Origin: Cephalopachus bancanus
Lineage: Eukaryota; Chordata; Mammalia; Primates; Tarsiidae
Assembly: GCA_027257055.1 (NCBI GenBank)
Contig: JAPVLO010000997.1
Coordinates: 124,001 to 188,000 of the forward strand
DNA: 64,000 bases
Reading direction: 5' to 3'
Below are positions 63,001 to 64,000 of this stretch, piece after piece. The notes under the pieces are model-generated. The model was given only the letters and a program-made list of their open reading frames with translations, made no database searches and was not told the origin of the DNA. Both the position numbers and the translations under genes were made by a program. Each line of letters starts with the position of its first letter. The first letter of the stretch is position 1.

Positions 63001-63934
63001 ACGCACTGACCACTACCCTGAGTGCCCGGGTTGCTCGGCTTAACCCTACCTGGAACCAGCCCAACCAAGACACTGAGGTGAGGAGTGCTCCTGGGGGACA
63101 GACTCAGACTTGTGGATCCTCGGGGAGGGAGTGGGAGCATTTGCTGCTAAGCCCTAGCAGATTGAGTCTGATTCCCAGGCAGGGTTCAAGCGTGCAATGG
63201 ACCTGGTTCAAGAAGAGTTTCTGCAGAGACTAGACTTCTACCAACACAGCTGGCTGCCAGCCCGGGCACTGGTGGAAGAGGCCCTGGCCCGGCGACTTCA
63301 GGTACGCCCTGGGGGAGGCATTGTGGCTGGCGATTAGCCACTGCTAGCAGGCTGCTGGTCAACTGGGCTGCTTCTGCCCTAGCTGCGCCTAGCTGTGCTC
63401 TGCTTCCTGTTCAGGTGGACTCGAGTGGGGAGATAGTGGAGCTGGCAAAAGGAGGGTGCCCCTGGAAGGAGCATCTCTACCACCTGGAATCTGGACTGTC
63501 GCCGCCAGTGGCCATCATGTTTGTTATCTACACAGACCAGGCTGGACAGTGGCGGGTACAGTGTGTGCCCAAGGAGCCCCGCTCATTCCAAAGCCGGTGA
63601 GGCCCCAGGGTACCTCCTGCAGACCTTAAGGCCTGTCCCAGGCCTGCTGGAGGAGGCTGCCAACCTTGACCTCTGTCCTGCTCCCCCGTCTCCTAGCTCC
63701 TCAGGCCTCTTATTTGCTTCTCCCAACTCTCCCTCTCTGCCTGCCTGTAGGCTGCCTCTGCCAGAGCCATGGCGGGGCCTTCGGGATGAGGCCTTGGACC
63801 AGGTCAGTGGGATCCCTGGCTGCATCTTCGTCCATGCCAGCGGCTTCATCGGTGGGCACCGCACCCTAGAAGGTGCCTTGAGCATGGCCCGTGCCACCTT
63901 GGCCCAACACCCACACCTCACACAGATATCCTAG
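57057..63934 (+). CDS. MYG1: MYG1, DHH-family exonuclease (C12orf10)
   Basis: MYG1 is reported as a 3'-5' RNA exonuclease acting in nucleolus/nucleoplasm and in the mitochondrial matrix. Exons: 57057-57272, 57456-57568, 60348-60507, 62925-63077, 63179-63301, 63415-63596, 63751-63934. They join in phase to 376 residues, the human length. The N-terminus ([13 protein letters not shown], then polyproline) is Arg-rich and hydrophobic, as for a mitochondrial presequence; SKRPR at about residues 34-38 could be a nuclear signal. Metal-binding motifs typical of the fold are [11 protein letters not shown] (about 48-58), DVGGEYDP (93-100) and YDHH (105-108). The C-terminal half holds GGCPWKEHL and ASGFIGGHR motifs. 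The start is the first in-frame ATG downstream of the CpG-rich promoter that gives the known N-terminus. Confidence 0.97.
57569..60347. repeat. MYG1 intron 2: Alus
   Basis: Elements: 58064-58339 (-, flanked by TGAATGTCCACTTTTC at 58048 and 58340), 58562-58695 (-, one arm), 59059-59479 (-, three arms) and 59494-59770 (-, flanked by GAGTCCAAACTCTT at 59480 and 59771). The rest is unique intron. Confidence 0.85.
60508..62924. repeat. MYG1 intron 3: forward Alus and a MIR-like end
   Basis: Unique DNA fills 60508-61555. Then come + Alus at 61556-61820, 61829-62085 (5' end missing), 62088-62355 (old) and 62433-62720. About 62730-62860 is MIR-like (CTAACCTTGAGCAAGCCCCT, GGGCTGTTGTGAGGATTAAA). Confidence 0.8.
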
Positions 63935-63937
63935 TCC

Positions 63938-63943
63938 AATAAA
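63938..63943 (+). promoter_or_regulatory. MYG1: MYG1 polyadenylation signal
   Basis: AATAAA starts only four bases after the stop codon (TAG 63932-63934, then TCC). With cleavage 10-30 bases later, the 3' UTR would be about 20-40 bases. The T/G-rich sequence at 63944-63985 can serve as the downstream element. Confidence 0.85.
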
Positions 63944-64000
63944 AATTTTATCTCATCCTGACCCAATCTTTGACCGTTACTGCCCTCCACTGTTCTGGGA

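Noticed and set aside
63960..64000. Possible 3' end of AAAS on the - strand
   Set aside because: Gene order in human makes AAAS the next gene, but these 40 bases show no recognisable exon or reverse poly(A) signal.

Overview
This is vertebrate, specifically primate, nuclear DNA. It carries four intact protein-coding genes, all on the + strand, in the order MFSD5, ESPL1, PFDN5, MYG1. That is the gene order of human chromosome 12q13.13, between RARG (to the left, outside) and AAAS (to the right, outside). I count about 85 Alu-type dimeric SINEs or fragments, roughly 40% of the window. They are not the human AluS/AluY types. They derive from an AluJ-like ancestor and share a private set of changes. 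I see none of the tRNA-derived monomers or tRNA/Alu hybrids known from galagos and lorises. The best guess is a strepsirrhine primate, more likely a Malagasy lemur; species identity is inference.

Layout. 1-12.5 kb: intergenic, with Alu clusters, a C/T-rich unique block at 2.2-4.4 kb, and old L2/MIR-like and other ancient repeat remains. 12.5-15.25 kb: MFSD5 with a CpG-rich promoter, one non-coding first exon and a single coding exon. 15.25-23.1 kb: intergenic, mostly Alus and old repeats. 23.1-50.6 kb: ESPL1 (separase), 31 exons traced one by one; the phases close exactly to 2117 codons plus stop. 52.6-56.77 kb: PFDN5, six coding exons, 154 residues. 57.05-63.94 kb: MYG1, seven exons, 376 residues, with the poly(A) signal three bases after the stop.

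The genes are neighbours but not an operon. MFSD5 is a 12-helix transporter of the major facilitator superfamily. ESPL1 is the protease that cuts cohesin at anaphase. PFDN5 is a prefoldin chaperone subunit. MYG1 is a DHH-type exonuclease of nucleus and mitochondrion. All look functional; I found no frameshift or premature stop in any reading frame after splicing.

I did not find an unknown gene system. The most unusual material is in the SINEs. The youngest-looking Alu group has a left arm whose Pol III A and B boxes are closer to the tRNA consensus than in AluJ, and the B box lies in a perfect tRNA T-arm-like hairpin. A second perfect hairpin has arisen in the right arm. At five places two Alus sit in tandem between three copies of the same target-site sequence. 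A subfamily can be defined by linked diagnostic changes. Other points of note are a strong upstream ORF overlapping the MFSD5 start, a CLEAR-type E-box in that promoter, a ZNF143/CRE/CCAAT/CHR arrangement at ESPL1, and a 25-bp perfect inverted repeat in an ESPL1 intron.
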